Positions 17,183-23,077 of a stretch of 23,077 nucleotides of DNA are shown piece by piece. Positions within the stretch are counted from its first letter, which is position 1, and each line of letters starts with the position of its first letter. Origin of the DNA: Faecalimonas sp. (GTDB lineage: Bacteria; Bacillota; Clostridia; Lachnospirales; Lachnospiraceae); the NCBI GenBank assembly GCA_020024645.1, contig JAHHTN010000028.1:1-23077 (forward strand), in the 5' to 3' direction. Both the position numbers and the translations under genes were made by a program. The notes beneath the pieces are model-generated. The model made no database searches and was not told the DNA's origin. It saw only the letters and a program-made list of their open reading frames with translations.

Positions 17183-18758
17183 ACATATTTCAATTAAGAA
17201 TGCTAGTTACAATGCAACTATAGATTATCTCACTACCCAACACGATGAATTTACTAACAAACCAATTCTTGATGAACAAGGCCGTCGTATTCCACGAGTA
17301 GAATTTTTACTCGATGGAATTAACTGTGACCCAGAATCTTTTCACCAGGAATGTCAGGAGCTGAACGCTCGCTACAATCAAAATCAAGCTCGTGCTGATA
17401 TAAAAGCCCATCATTACATCTTAAGTTTTGATCCTAGAGATCGAGATGAAAATGGTCTCACTCCAGAACAAGCTCAGCAACTAGCTATTGCATTTGCAAA
17501 GAAAAACTTCCCTGGACATCAGACAATCGTCTGTACTCATCCTGATGGTCATAACAGTGCTGGCAATATTCACACCCACATTGTTATCAATAGCGTTCGC
17601 GCTCTCAATGTAGAAAGACAAGACTTCATGGAACGTCCAGCTGATTCTCTTGCTGGTAAGAAGCATCATGTTACAAAAGATTTCCTAAAATATTTAAAAC
17701 AGGAAACAATGAACCTCTGTCAGCAAGAAGGATTCTATCAAGTAGATCTTCTCTCTCCGGCCAAGATTCGTATTACAGATCGCGAATACTGGGCGCAAAG
17801 GAAAGGTCAACATGCATTGAATCAAAGCAATGCAGACCAACTTTCAAATGGTGTTACACCTACACAAACAATCTTTGAAACAGATAAAGGTTATCTTCGT
17901 CGAGTGATTAGCACCACTCTTTCTGACTGTCGCAGCTACGATGAGTTTCAGAAAAAACTTTATGAACAATATGGCATCGAAGTTCATGAAAGTAGAAAAC
18001 AAATTTCCTATTTACTGCCTGATCATCGAAAACCAATTCGTGGCAAATCACTTGGAACAGACTTTGAAAGAATTTCTATTGAACGATCTATCTTTAAATC
18101 ATCATTGATTATTGATACAGCCACTTCACCCAACGGAGATAAATTTGCTTCTGTGCTTCATGAAGGGCAAAGAATCACTCTCGTTGTTCAGTTAGAGCTA
18201 GACATCAAGGCAATGCAAAATCCGTTTTATGCACAGAAGGTAAAGCTCAGTAACCTGAATAAGCTTGTTGAATCTCATAACTTTATGGTTGAGCATGGAC
18301 TTCAGGAAATGACTGACATTGAATCTTTGCTCTCTTCTACATCAACTGATACATCTGAGAAACATGCTTCTCTAAAAGAAACACAGGACCGTTTGAAAGT
18401 TGTAAGAGACATGCTTCGATACTCTGGTCAGTACTATGCAAACAAAAAAGTCTACAATGAATTCCGAAATGCTAAGAATAAAGTGAAATTTCGTGAAGAA
18501 CATTTACCTGAGATTATGCTTTATGAATCTGCAAGAAAAACCTTAAAAGAATTATCAGATGGAAATCCTATTCCTTCACTGAAATCTCTTCGTGAAGAAC
18601 GAGACCAGCTTGTTGCTACAAACAATGCACAATATGAAACATATTCTTTTGCAAGATCCAAGCTATATGAACTGCACGCGATTCATCAAAATCTTTCTAC
18701 TTACATCAAGGAGAAGGGTCTTGAAAAGAATCAGGAGCAAGCACAAGAACGCTCTTAA
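17169..18758 (+). CDS. MOBP-like relaxase / mobilization nuclease (529 aa)
   Basis: The relaxase nicks oriT and pilots the single strand during transfer. The N-terminal domain (1-200) shows MAVIKHISIKNASY with the likely catalytic tyrosine in IDYLTTQ (Y20), the HHYILSFDP strand at 81-89, and the metal-binding motif HTHIVIN at 135-141. The C-terminal third (about 390-529) is charged and coiled-coil-like and replaces the primase or helicase domains seen in other relaxases. The GTG at 17169 is preferred: AGGTGA lies five bases upstream and the protein then begins MAVIKHI as relatives do; a GTG at 17160 is the alternative. Codon choice is visibly less AT-rich than in the helicase operon. It ends at the hairpin terminator at 18769. 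Confidence 0.92.
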   Translation: MAVIKHISIKNASYNATIDYLTTQHDEFTNKPILDEQGRRIPRVEFLLDGINCDPESFHQECQELNARYNQNQARADIKAHHYILSFDPRDRDENGLTPEQAQQLAIAFAKKNFPGHQTIVCTHPDGHNSAGNIHTHIVINSVRALNVERQDFMERPADSLAGKKHHVTKDFLKYLKQETMNLCQQEGFYQVDLLSPAKIRITDREYWAQRKGQHALNQSNADQLSNGVTPTQTIFETDKGYLRRVISTTLSDCRSYDEFQKKLYEQYGIEVHESRKQISYLLPDHRKPIRGKSLGTDFERISIERSIFKSSLIIDTATSPNGDKFASVLHEGQRITLVVQLELDIKAMQNPFYAQKVKLSNLNKLVESHNFMVEHGLQEMTDIESLLSSTSTDTSEKHASLKETQDRLKVVRDMLRYSGQYYANKKVYNEFRNAKNKVKFREEHLPEIMLYESARKTLKELSDGNPIPSLKSLREERDQLVATNNAQYETYSFARSKLYELHAIHQNLSTYIKEKGLEKNQEQAQERS

Positions 18759-18768
18759 CGCAGCACAA

Positions 18769-18791
18769 GGAGGCAGAAAACCTCTGCCTCC
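18769..18791. terminator. Hairpin terminator between relaxase and ssb
   Basis: GGAGGCAGA and TCTGCCTCC form a perfect 9-bp GC-rich stem with a five-base loop, eleven bases after the relaxase stop and nine before the convergent ssb stop. The following tract (CCTTTGCTTT) is only moderately T-rich; on the other strand the downstream tract is weak. Probably serves both convergent units. Confidence 0.7.
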
Positions 18792-18799
18792 CCTTTGCT

Positions 18800-19222
18800 T
18801 TAGTTAAATGGTAACTCGTCTTCAATGCCATCAGGAATATTCATAAAGCCATTACTGTCTGTTGTTAATTGTGGTCTTTCTACACCATTGTTTTCAGAAG
18901 CACCTTTGCTTTCAGCAAACTCCTGTTCTTCTACAACAACATCAGTCGTGTAAACTTTCTGACCATCACGGTTTGTGTAGCTGCCAGTCTGAATACGACC
19001 AACAACACAGATACGCATTCCCTTGCGAAAATATTTTTCAGCAAACTCTGCGGTCTTTCCAAACCCTACACAGTTAATAAAATCTGCTGAAGGTTCGTTA
19101 TCTCTTTTAAATCTCCGATCTACTGCCAAAGAATATCTAGCAACTGCAGTTCCATTATCTCCACCTGAGTAACGAACCTCAGGATCTCGTGTAAGTCTTC
19201 CCATTAAAATTACTTTATTCAT
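18800..19222 (-). CDS. ssb: Single-stranded DNA-binding protein (140 aa)
   Basis: An SSB of the bacterial OB-fold type: MNKVILMGRLTRDPEVRY at the start, 'FINCVGFGKTAEFAEKYFRKG' in the middle and 'VVGRIQTGSYTNRDGQKVYTT' form the complete OB domain (1-105). A short linker ends in the acidic tip EDELPFN, the partner-docking tail, here with one extra Asn after PF. It coats single-stranded DNA during transfer or replication of the element. The ATG has AGGAGG about nine bases upstream and overlaps the HIRAN gene end by eight bases. It is shorter than housekeeping SSBs and element-linked, so it is probably not the chromosomal copy. Confidence 0.95.
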   Translation of the reverse strand: MNKVILMGRLTRDPEVRYSGGDNGTAVARYSLAVDRRFKRDNEPSADFINCVGFGKTAEFAEKYFRKGMRICVVGRIQTGSYTNRDGQKVYTTDVVVEEQEFAESKGASENNGVERPQLTTDSNGFMNIPDGIEDELPFN

Positions 19223-19574
19223 CTATAATTTCCTCCTGAATTTGAATCTGAATATCTTCTGGTTTCTTAATTACTAAAGATTTTTTACTAAGCTTACAAA
19301 GCACACCTGTTGGCATTACATATAGCACTTTTCCAAATGCCTTGTCGCCAATCCTATCGTAGAGTCTGCCTGCGCTATAACTCTCGCCCACAACTGTATG
19401 TAGACTATTTGCTACATAACCGATGCATCCAAGACCTTCAAGTCTTACCTGGATTGCTTCCTTGTCATATTCATTATCTGGTTCTTTTTCTAAAATCACA
19501 TGCATTCCTGGCTCCAAAAATTCTTTGCTGTAATAATATTGTGTTCCTGTAAGTGTGAAATAAATTGCTGACAT
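19215..19574 (-). CDS. HIRAN-domain protein (119 aa)
   Basis: The stretch EKEPDNEYDKEAIQV (29-43) followed by IGYVANS (51-57) is the classic HIRAN core; the domain binds DNA 3' ends or stalled-fork structures and is usually fused to SNF2-type helicases or nucleases. Here it stands alone and is coupled to ssb. Nothing catalytic is visible. Translation from TTG at 19595 is possible, but the ATG at 19574 has GTGGGA at good spacing and gives the usual start MSAIYFTLTG. Likely function: accessory factor for single-stranded or nicked DNA of the element, inferred from its coupling to ssb. Confidence 0.82.
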   Translation of the reverse strand: MSAIYFTLTGTQYYYSKEFLEPGMHVILEKEPDNEYDKEAIQVRLEGLGCIGYVANSLHTVVGESYSAGRLYDRIGDKAFGKVLYVMPTGVLCKLSKKSLVIKKPEDIQIQIQEEIIDE

Positions 19575-19595
19575 TACTGTTCCCACCATTCTCAA

Positions 19596-20072
19596 CTAGG
19601 CCGCAGCATTTAAGTATGCTGTAGTAATGCCTTCTGTGGTTGATGATATTGCAACATGAGCAATCTCTGTTACTAATTCTTGAATTTTGTTATCTTCCCA
19701 CTGTCTTGAAATGACTGTAGAATCGAAGTACTCGACACCATCTTCAACTCTTATTTCAATCAAATTGGCTTTTACAAGTTGATTGATGATTACTGTAAAT
19801 TCCCCTTTGCTCATATAGCACATTTGAGGTGTAATATGTTGTCTTTGCAAAGTGGCTTTTAAAATATGTGCTTGAATTTTACTAGCACTCGCATTTGCTT
19901 TTATATGATTTCTATCCCTGTAAGGTCTTCTTGCCGATTCCGGAAACAAAACATCCTCTATTTTTTCTGAGTATACAATTCCTGGTATTAAATCATTTTC
20001 AATCCATTCCTTTACATATTCTCGTCTTTTTACATTTACTTGTTTCATATACTGTTTTAGATTTAATGCCAT
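19596..20072 (-). CDS. MerR/excisionase-like DNA-binding protein (158 aa)
   Basis: The N-terminal 52 residues have the pattern of a MerR-like winged helix: 'VKRREYVKEWIENDLIPGI' then FPESARRPYRDR. The middle has a second helical segment and 'MSKGEFTVIINQLVKANLIEI' (a possible second winged helix). The ATG at 20072 is chosen since AAGGA lies seven bases upstream and a longer version would start in the intergenic region shared with the WYL gene. It is the first gene of a unit with the HIRAN gene and ssb, so it may regulate transfer or excision genes. An exact family is not recognised. Confidence 0.7.
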   Translation of the reverse strand: MALNLKQYMKQVNVKRREYVKEWIENDLIPGIVYSEKIEDVLFPESARRPYRDRNHIKANASASKIQAHILKATLQRQHITPQMCYMSKGEFTVIINQLVKANLIEIRVEDGVEYFDSTVISRQWEDNKIQELVTEIAHVAISSTTEGITTAYLNAAA

Positions 20073-20167
20073 AATCTTGTCCTTCTTTCTCTCTTTTCTA
20101 TATTTATATTTTATCAAATGAGTATGGCGAAAAACCTCCCTCGATACAATTTTAGTGTCCCAAAAAT

Positions 20168-20206
20168 CTCCCAATATGGTATAATCAATTTATAGCACTA
20201 TGGGAG
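20168..20206. promoter_or_regulatory. Inverted repeat around the WYL gene promoter (possible operator)
   Basis: CTCCCA (20168-20173) and TGGGAG (20201-20206) flank the -10 box symmetrically, the right half lying in the Shine-Dalgarno region. A third CTCCC occurs at 20145-20149. Autoregulation by the WYL protein is a guess. Confidence 0.35.
20177..20185 (+). promoter_or_regulatory. Extended -10 promoter of the WYL regulator
   Basis: TGGTATAAT combines a TG extension with a perfect TATAAT, 31 bases before the ATG. The -35 position (GTCCCA, 17 bases upstream) is weak, as in other extended -10 promoters. Confidence 0.65.
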
Positions 20207-20215
20207 GGCTAGTAT

Positions 20216-21202
20216 ATGGCAAAAGGAAATAATCAAAAGTTAAAGCTTCTTTATCTTACAAAAATATTTATGGAGAAAACTGACGAGTCACATGCACTGA
20301 CTCTTGCAGAGATTACAGCACATTTGAATGCTTATGAAGTAACTGCAGATCGTAAAACTCTTTATCTGGACTTTGAGGAATTAAAACGATATGGTCTTGA
20401 CATTGTCAGAGAGCAATGTGGTAAGACTGTTGTTTACCATTTGGCATCTCGTCAATTTGAGCTTGCAGAACTAAAACTTCTTGTTGATTCAGTACAGTCT
20501 GCAAAATTTATCACTGAGAAAAAATCCAACTCTCTGATTAAGAAATTGGAATCTCTTGTCAGTGAACATGAAGCAAAACAATTACATCGCCAGGTTATTA
20601 CTGCGGGACGCGTAAAGACTATGAATGAAAGTATCCTTATTAACGTAGACAGCATTCACTCTGCCATTAGTGATAATAAGCAGATTACTTTCCAATATTT
20701 TCAGTGGACTCCTGAGAAAAAACGTGAACTTCGCCACAATGGGCAAAGCTATGTGATCAGCCCATGGCATCTTGTATGGGACGATGAGAATTACTACATG
20801 ATTGGATATGACTCTGATTCTGAGATGATTAAGCATTTCCGCGTAGACAAGATGCTCCGTATTTCTTCTGTAGATGAGAAGCGTGAAGGACAAAAGAAAA
20901 TGAAAGAGCTTAATATTGCCTCCTACTCTCGTAGCCTCTTTGGCATGCTTGGAGGCGAATCTAAACACGTTACATTGGAATGTCACAATTGTATGGCTGG
21001 CGTTATTATCGACCGTTTTGGTAAGGATACAGTAATGCTGAAGAAGGATGAAGAACACTTCACCGCTCATGTCGAAGTCATTCCAAGCGATCAGTTCCTT
21101 GGATGGATTATTGGACTTGGTGGCGGAGTAAAAATCACTGAGCCTACTACCGTTGTTGACAGAGTAAAAGAACTACTTACCAAGCAACTTAAAATGTATT
21201 GA
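20216..21202 (+). CDS. WYL-domain transcription regulator (328 aa)
   Basis: Residues 8-75 form a winged helix (LTLAEITAHLNAYEVTADRKTLYLDFEELKRYG, given here only as the region 29-60), and 148-220 the WYL domain with YVISPWHLVW (179-188), YYMIGYD (193-199) and FRVDKM (208-213); the last 80 residues are the WYL C-terminal extension ending in a helix. WYL proteins sense ligands, often nucleic acid or nucleotide, and frequently control defence or mobile-element genes. The ATG has GGAGGG eight bases upstream. It is followed after 16 bases by a small membrane protein, its probable co-transcribed partner. Which genes it controls is not shown by the sequence. Confidence 0.92.
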   Translation: MAKGNNQKLKLLYLTKIFMEKTDESHALTLAEITAHLNAYEVTADRKTLYLDFEELKRYGLDIVREQCGKTVVYHLASRQFELAELKLLVDSVQSAKFITEKKSNSLIKKLESLVSEHEAKQLHRQVITAGRVKTMNESILINVDSIHSAISDNKQITFQYFQWTPEKKRELRHNGQSYVISPWHLVWDDENYYMIGYDSDSEMIKHFRVDKMLRISSVDEKREGQKKMKELNIASYSRSLFGMLGGESKHVTLECHNCMAGVIIDRFGKDTVMLKKDEEHFTAHVEVIPSDQFLGWIIGLGGGVKITEPTTVVDRVKELLTKQLKMY

Positions 21203-21218
21203 TTAGAAAGGCTTACCT

Positions 21219-21671
21219 ATGAACTATATAAATATTTACGGTTTTATCATCATTATAGTTATGATGATTCCCAATTTGATTTACGCAAAAAAACATCCCG
21301 AAGGTTTTATTAATCTTTGGCAAAACAAAGCTGTTGAAATTTTTGAGCAGATTGGACGAATCGGTTGTTATGGATTCATGTGTGTTATCCTGCCATGGTT
21401 TAAATTTGGGGTTAAATCTGACGAAGCACTTGTAATATATTTGATAGCCAATGGCATCTTATTAGCAACCTATTGTTTCATCTGGATCATTTGCTTTAAC
21501 AAGAATAGTATTTTTAGATGTTTAGCATTGTCCATTATTCCATCAGTTTTATTTTTACTTAGTGGAATTCTAAGCGGATATCTACCACTGATTATTTCTG
21601 CAATTATATTTGATCCATGTCATATCTTGATTAGTTATAAAAACACAAAACTTGAATGTGGTTCTCACTAA
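21219..21671 (+). CDS. Small multi-pass membrane protein (150 aa)
   Basis: Hydrophobic stretches at about 5-22, 46-62, 70-93 and 99-139 (the last long enough for two passes) predict four or five membrane segments with short loops and no signal-peptide cleavage motif. A NLIYAKKHPEGF segment follows the first helix. I do not recognise the family. AAAGG lies eight bases before the ATG. It follows the WYL gene by 16 bases and is followed directly by a terminator, so the two form one unit. A membrane effector or a sensor partner of the regulator are both possible; nothing in the sequence decides. Confidence 0.8.
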   Translation: MNYINIYGFIIIIVMMIPNLIYAKKHPEGFINLWQNKAVEIFEQIGRIGCYGFMCVILPWFKFGVKSDEALVIYLIANGILLATYCFIWIICFNKNSIFRCLALSIIPSVLFLLSGILSGYLPLIISAIIFDPCHILISYKNTKLECGSH

Positions 21672-21673
21672 AT

Positions 21674-21726
21674 AAAAAAACGGACGAAATCTTTACCTTA
21701 CTGATAATGATTTCATCTGTTTTTTT
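21674..21726. terminator. Bidirectional intrinsic terminator
   Basis: An A-tract (21674-21680), a 12-bp stem with one mismatch and one wobble (arms 21680-21691 and 21709-21720) and a T-tract (21720-21726) form a terminator usable from both sides. It separates the convergent membrane-protein gene and the three-gene unit at 21728-22808. Confidence 0.85.
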
Positions 21727-21727
21727 A

Positions 21728-22156
21728 CTAATTATTGTGTGAGTAAAAGTCAATAATCGGCACTCCTTTGGATATTAAATAGTTTCCAACTGCCGTTTCT
21801 AAATCTTCACATGAATATTTATCTGTCAATTCTGCCAATAAAGGAAAAATCAAAACAAATGAATTGTCCCATTTTTCTCCAACTTCTTTTACTAATATAC
21901 CTGACGAGATTTTCTCATCAAAGTTAATATCAAAGCCTCTTGAAACAACGCCTAGATGCCCTTTATTAGTAAATTTCATCCATATAATATCTGATGGACT
22001 TTTCAAGTTGAATTTATTACGAATTAAATCATATTTTGGATCCCAATAAATATATTTGTTACTAGCCTTATCAAATACGCAGTTATCCCATTTAAGATTT
22101 GTGGCAACAATACAGCTATCGATTATTACTTGTTTTGATTTTTCCAGTTCCATCAT
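21728..22156 (-). CDS. Unrecognised 142-aa soluble protein, last gene of a three-gene unit
   Basis: No family recognised. The composition is that of a small globular alpha/beta protein: alternating strand-like segments (NKYIYWDP, GHLGVVSRGF, NSFVLIFPLL) and a C-terminal helix before VPIIDFYSH. There is no signal peptide or membrane segment. It overlaps the upstream gene by four bases (ATGA); a second ATG follows immediately. The Shine-Dalgarno is weak, so coupling to the upstream gene is likely. The pairing of two small overlapping genes could suggest a toxin-antitoxin or toxin-immunity pair, but I see no known motif. Confidence 0.7.
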   Translation of the reverse strand: MMELEKSKQVIIDSCIVATNLKWDNCVFDKASNKYIYWDPKYDLIRNKFNLKSPSDIIWMKFTNKGHLGVVSRGFDINFDEKISSGILVKEVGEKWDNSFVLIFPLLAELTDKYSCEDLETAVGNYLISKGVPIIDFYSHNN

Positions 22157-22383
22157 TTCACAAAACTTAGCATTGTAACTCTCTGCAATCTGATAAAAAA
22201 ATCATTTACATAACTGATTATTTTACTAATAGGTATTGGCAATAACTTGGCTTGTTCCGCTGCTTTATCATTTCTAATTGTATCGCCATAATATTTGTGA
22301 ACACCTCTCATTTTCTTCATTCCATTTATCTCATAGAAAGCTTCTTCATTTTTCTTAAAATACAATCTTAATTCTGTATCCAT
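22153..22383 (-). CDS. Unrecognised 76-aa protein, middle gene of a three-gene unit
   Basis: A small basic, mostly helical protein with no recognisable family; the centre carries GMKKMRGVHKYYGD and the C-terminal half 'LPIPISKIISYVNDFFIRLQ' an amphipathic helix. The ATG at 22383 is chosen because GGAGGG lies five bases upstream; a GTG at 22395 would add four residues without a better site. It starts 23 bases after the preceding gene and overlaps the following one by four bases, so all three are probably co-transcribed from the promoter at 22868-22896. Confidence 0.65.
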   Translation of the reverse strand: MDTELRLYFKKNEEAFYEINGMKKMRGVHKYYGDTIRNDKAAEQAKLLPIPISKIISYVNDFFIRLQRVTMLSFVK

Positions 22384-22406
22384 AAATCCCTCCACTACGG
22401 TCTCTC

Positions 22407-22808
22407 CTAGAATGAAATCTCTGTATCTGGAGTATGTTCATTCCCAATAATATCCATCGGTAAGCGATCTAACCAATCTTCTCCCCACAATTGTCTTGTT
22501 TCTTCCACAACTTTTATTCCAGTATCTGTTATTCTACGAGCACTTCTATCCTCTGTTGCTTCCATTGATGGTTTTTTGCCAGAGTAGTATCCTGCTGTTG
22601 AACTAGGTGTTTTTCCGTACTTTTTCGCAATTTCAGATATTTCTTGTGGAGTCGCAATTCCACCAAGCCTAAAAACTTCTTCTAACACTGCAACTTTTCT
22701 AACTTCCGAAACAGTAGCAATACTACTCTTGTTCTCTGATTCTAATAAATTAATAAGGGCTGTTACCTTTGCTTGAATTTCTTTTAATTCATTTACAATT
22801 GAGTTCAT
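22407..22808 (-). CDS. Probable winged-helix-like small protein (133 aa)
   Basis: The first 28 residues form a predicted coiled coil (heptad-like Val/Leu/Ile spacing in ELKEIQAKVTALINLLES). Residues 36-105 resemble a winged helix: a helix ending in FRLGG, then ATPQEISEIAKKYGK (helix-turn-helix), a Gly/Tyr-rich turn AGYYSGKKP, then RRITDTGIKVVEE. A DNA-binding or dimeric regulatory role is inferred from this fold only. The ATG has a strong AAAGGAGG nine bases upstream and is the first gene after a near-consensus promoter. No named family is recognised. Confidence 0.75.
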   Translation of the reverse strand: MNSIVNELKEIQAKVTALINLLESENKSSIATVSEVRKVAVLEEVFRLGGIATPQEISEIAKKYGKTPSSTAGYYSGKKPSMEATEDRSARRITDTGIKVVEETRQLWGEDWLDRLPMDIIGNEHTPDTEISF

Positions 22809-22867
22809 CTTTTATTCCTCCTTTAAATTTTTCATTGTTTAAATCATTCAATTGTTTTTACAACCAT

Positions 22868-22896
22868 AATATAACATCTCTCATATTCATTGTCAA
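22868..22896 (-). promoter_or_regulatory. Near-consensus sigma-A promoter of the three-gene unit
   Basis: On the minus strand a perfect -35 TTGACA (22891-22896) is followed after 17 bases by TATATT (22868-22873), one mismatch from TATAAT. It lies about 60 bases before the start of the 133-aa gene. Confidence 0.85.
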
Positions 22897-23040
22897 TATC
22901 ATTCTTTGATTTTTATAGTGAGAAAAAAGTAATTCCAATAGACATACAATTTTTAATTCCTATTTAAGATTTTTTCACATAGGTCATGCGAATATATGCA
23001 ATATTTCTTTTTAAGGATGCAGTGTTGTGATAAACTATAG

Positions 23041-23070
23041 TTGTAACACCTGTGGCTAATAAGATATAAT
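23041..23070 (+). promoter_or_regulatory. Probable rightward promoter for a gene beyond the window
   Basis: TTGTAA (23041-23046), an 18-base spacer and a perfect TATAAT (23065-23070) point out of the window. The preceding 10-bp palindrome AACTATAGTT (23033-23042) overlaps the -35 box. Confidence 0.5.
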
Positions 23071-23075
23071 CTTAT
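23059..23075. repeat. 7-bp inverted repeat over the -10 box (possible operator)
   Basis: ATAAGAT and ATCTTAT are separated by ATA and cover the -10 box of the rightward promoter. The placement would suit a repressor site; AT-rich sequence makes chance occurrence possible. Confidence 0.3.
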
Positions 23076-23077
23076 AA

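Larger units (their letters stand above)
16620..20072. mobile_element. Mobilization module (candidate oriT, mobC, relaxase, ssb and accessory genes), incomplete in the window
   Basis: The relaxosome genes mobC and relaxase lie directly behind a repeat-rich non-coding region, and a convergent ssb/HIRAN/DNA-binding unit follows. This combination is typical of integrative conjugative or mobilizable elements of Clostridia. No coupling protein, VirB4-like ATPase, integrase or direct-repeat attachment site is visible here, so the ends are unknown. The limits given are those of recognisable mobilization-type content, not of the element. Confidence 0.6.

Noticed and set aside
20582..21070. Open reading frame of 162 codons on the minus strand
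   Set aside because: It lies fully antisense to the WYL regulator, whose motifs are intact, and has no ribosome binding site or recognisable domain.
1..23077. CRISPR array, tRNA or rRNA genes, insertion sequences
   Set aside because: No regularly spaced repeats, no tRNA-like cloverleaf or rRNA stretch and no transposase were seen on either strand by reading.

Overview
The window looks like part of a mobile or genomic-island region from an AT-rich, low-GC Gram-positive bacterium. Strong AGGAGG-type ribosome binding sites, an AT-rich coding style and a Clostridia-type mobC/relaxase/ssb set suggest a Lachnospiraceae-like gut Firmicute. The taxon is an inference; no rRNA, tRNA or housekeeping gene is present to fix it.

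Positions 48-16448, all on the minus strand, are one very compact operon of eight genes. Read in its own direction it encodes: a small XRE-type regulator; a UvrD/AddA-like helicase with an N-terminal NERD nuclease domain; an AddB-like protein that keeps the four-cysteine iron-sulfur 'staple' but shows neither a Walker A motif nor a nuclease active site; a large SNF2-type helicase (DpdE-like); a RecQ-like DEAH helicase with a cysteine cluster (DpdF-like); a 262-aa winged-helix-like protein (DpdG-like); a 1035-aa P-loop ATPase (DpdH-like); and a 227-aa helical protein. Several junctions are 1-4 bp overlaps (TAATG, ATGA) or direct abutments (TAAATG), so translation is probably coupled. I read this as a multi-helicase anti-phage or anti-plasmid system. 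It combines an AddAB-like DNA-end-processing pair with the helicase/ATPase core known from Dpd (7-deazaguanine DNA) restriction systems, but no DNA-modification gene is visible. This is the most interesting content of the window.

Positions 16449-16804 hold no gene. They contain the operon promoter (extended -10) and, next to mobC, a cluster of inverted repeats that is a good oriT candidate. Positions 16805-18758 (plus strand) encode MobC and a MOBP-like relaxase, ending at a bidirectional terminator. Opposite them lie ssb, a HIRAN-domain protein and a MerR/excisionase-like DNA-binding protein (18800-20072, minus strand). No coupling protein, type IV secretion gene, integrase or attachment site is visible, so the element is either mobilizable or only partly contained in the window.

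Positions 20216-21671 (plus strand) encode a WYL-domain transcription regulator with its own promoter and a possible operator, followed by a small multi-pass membrane protein and a second bidirectional terminator. Positions 21728-22808 (minus strand) are a three-gene unit of small unrecognised proteins driven by a near-consensus promoter at 22868-22896. The last 150 bases carry a probable rightward promoter for a gene beyond the window. The first 47 bases lie downstream of the operon's last gene and show nothing I can name.
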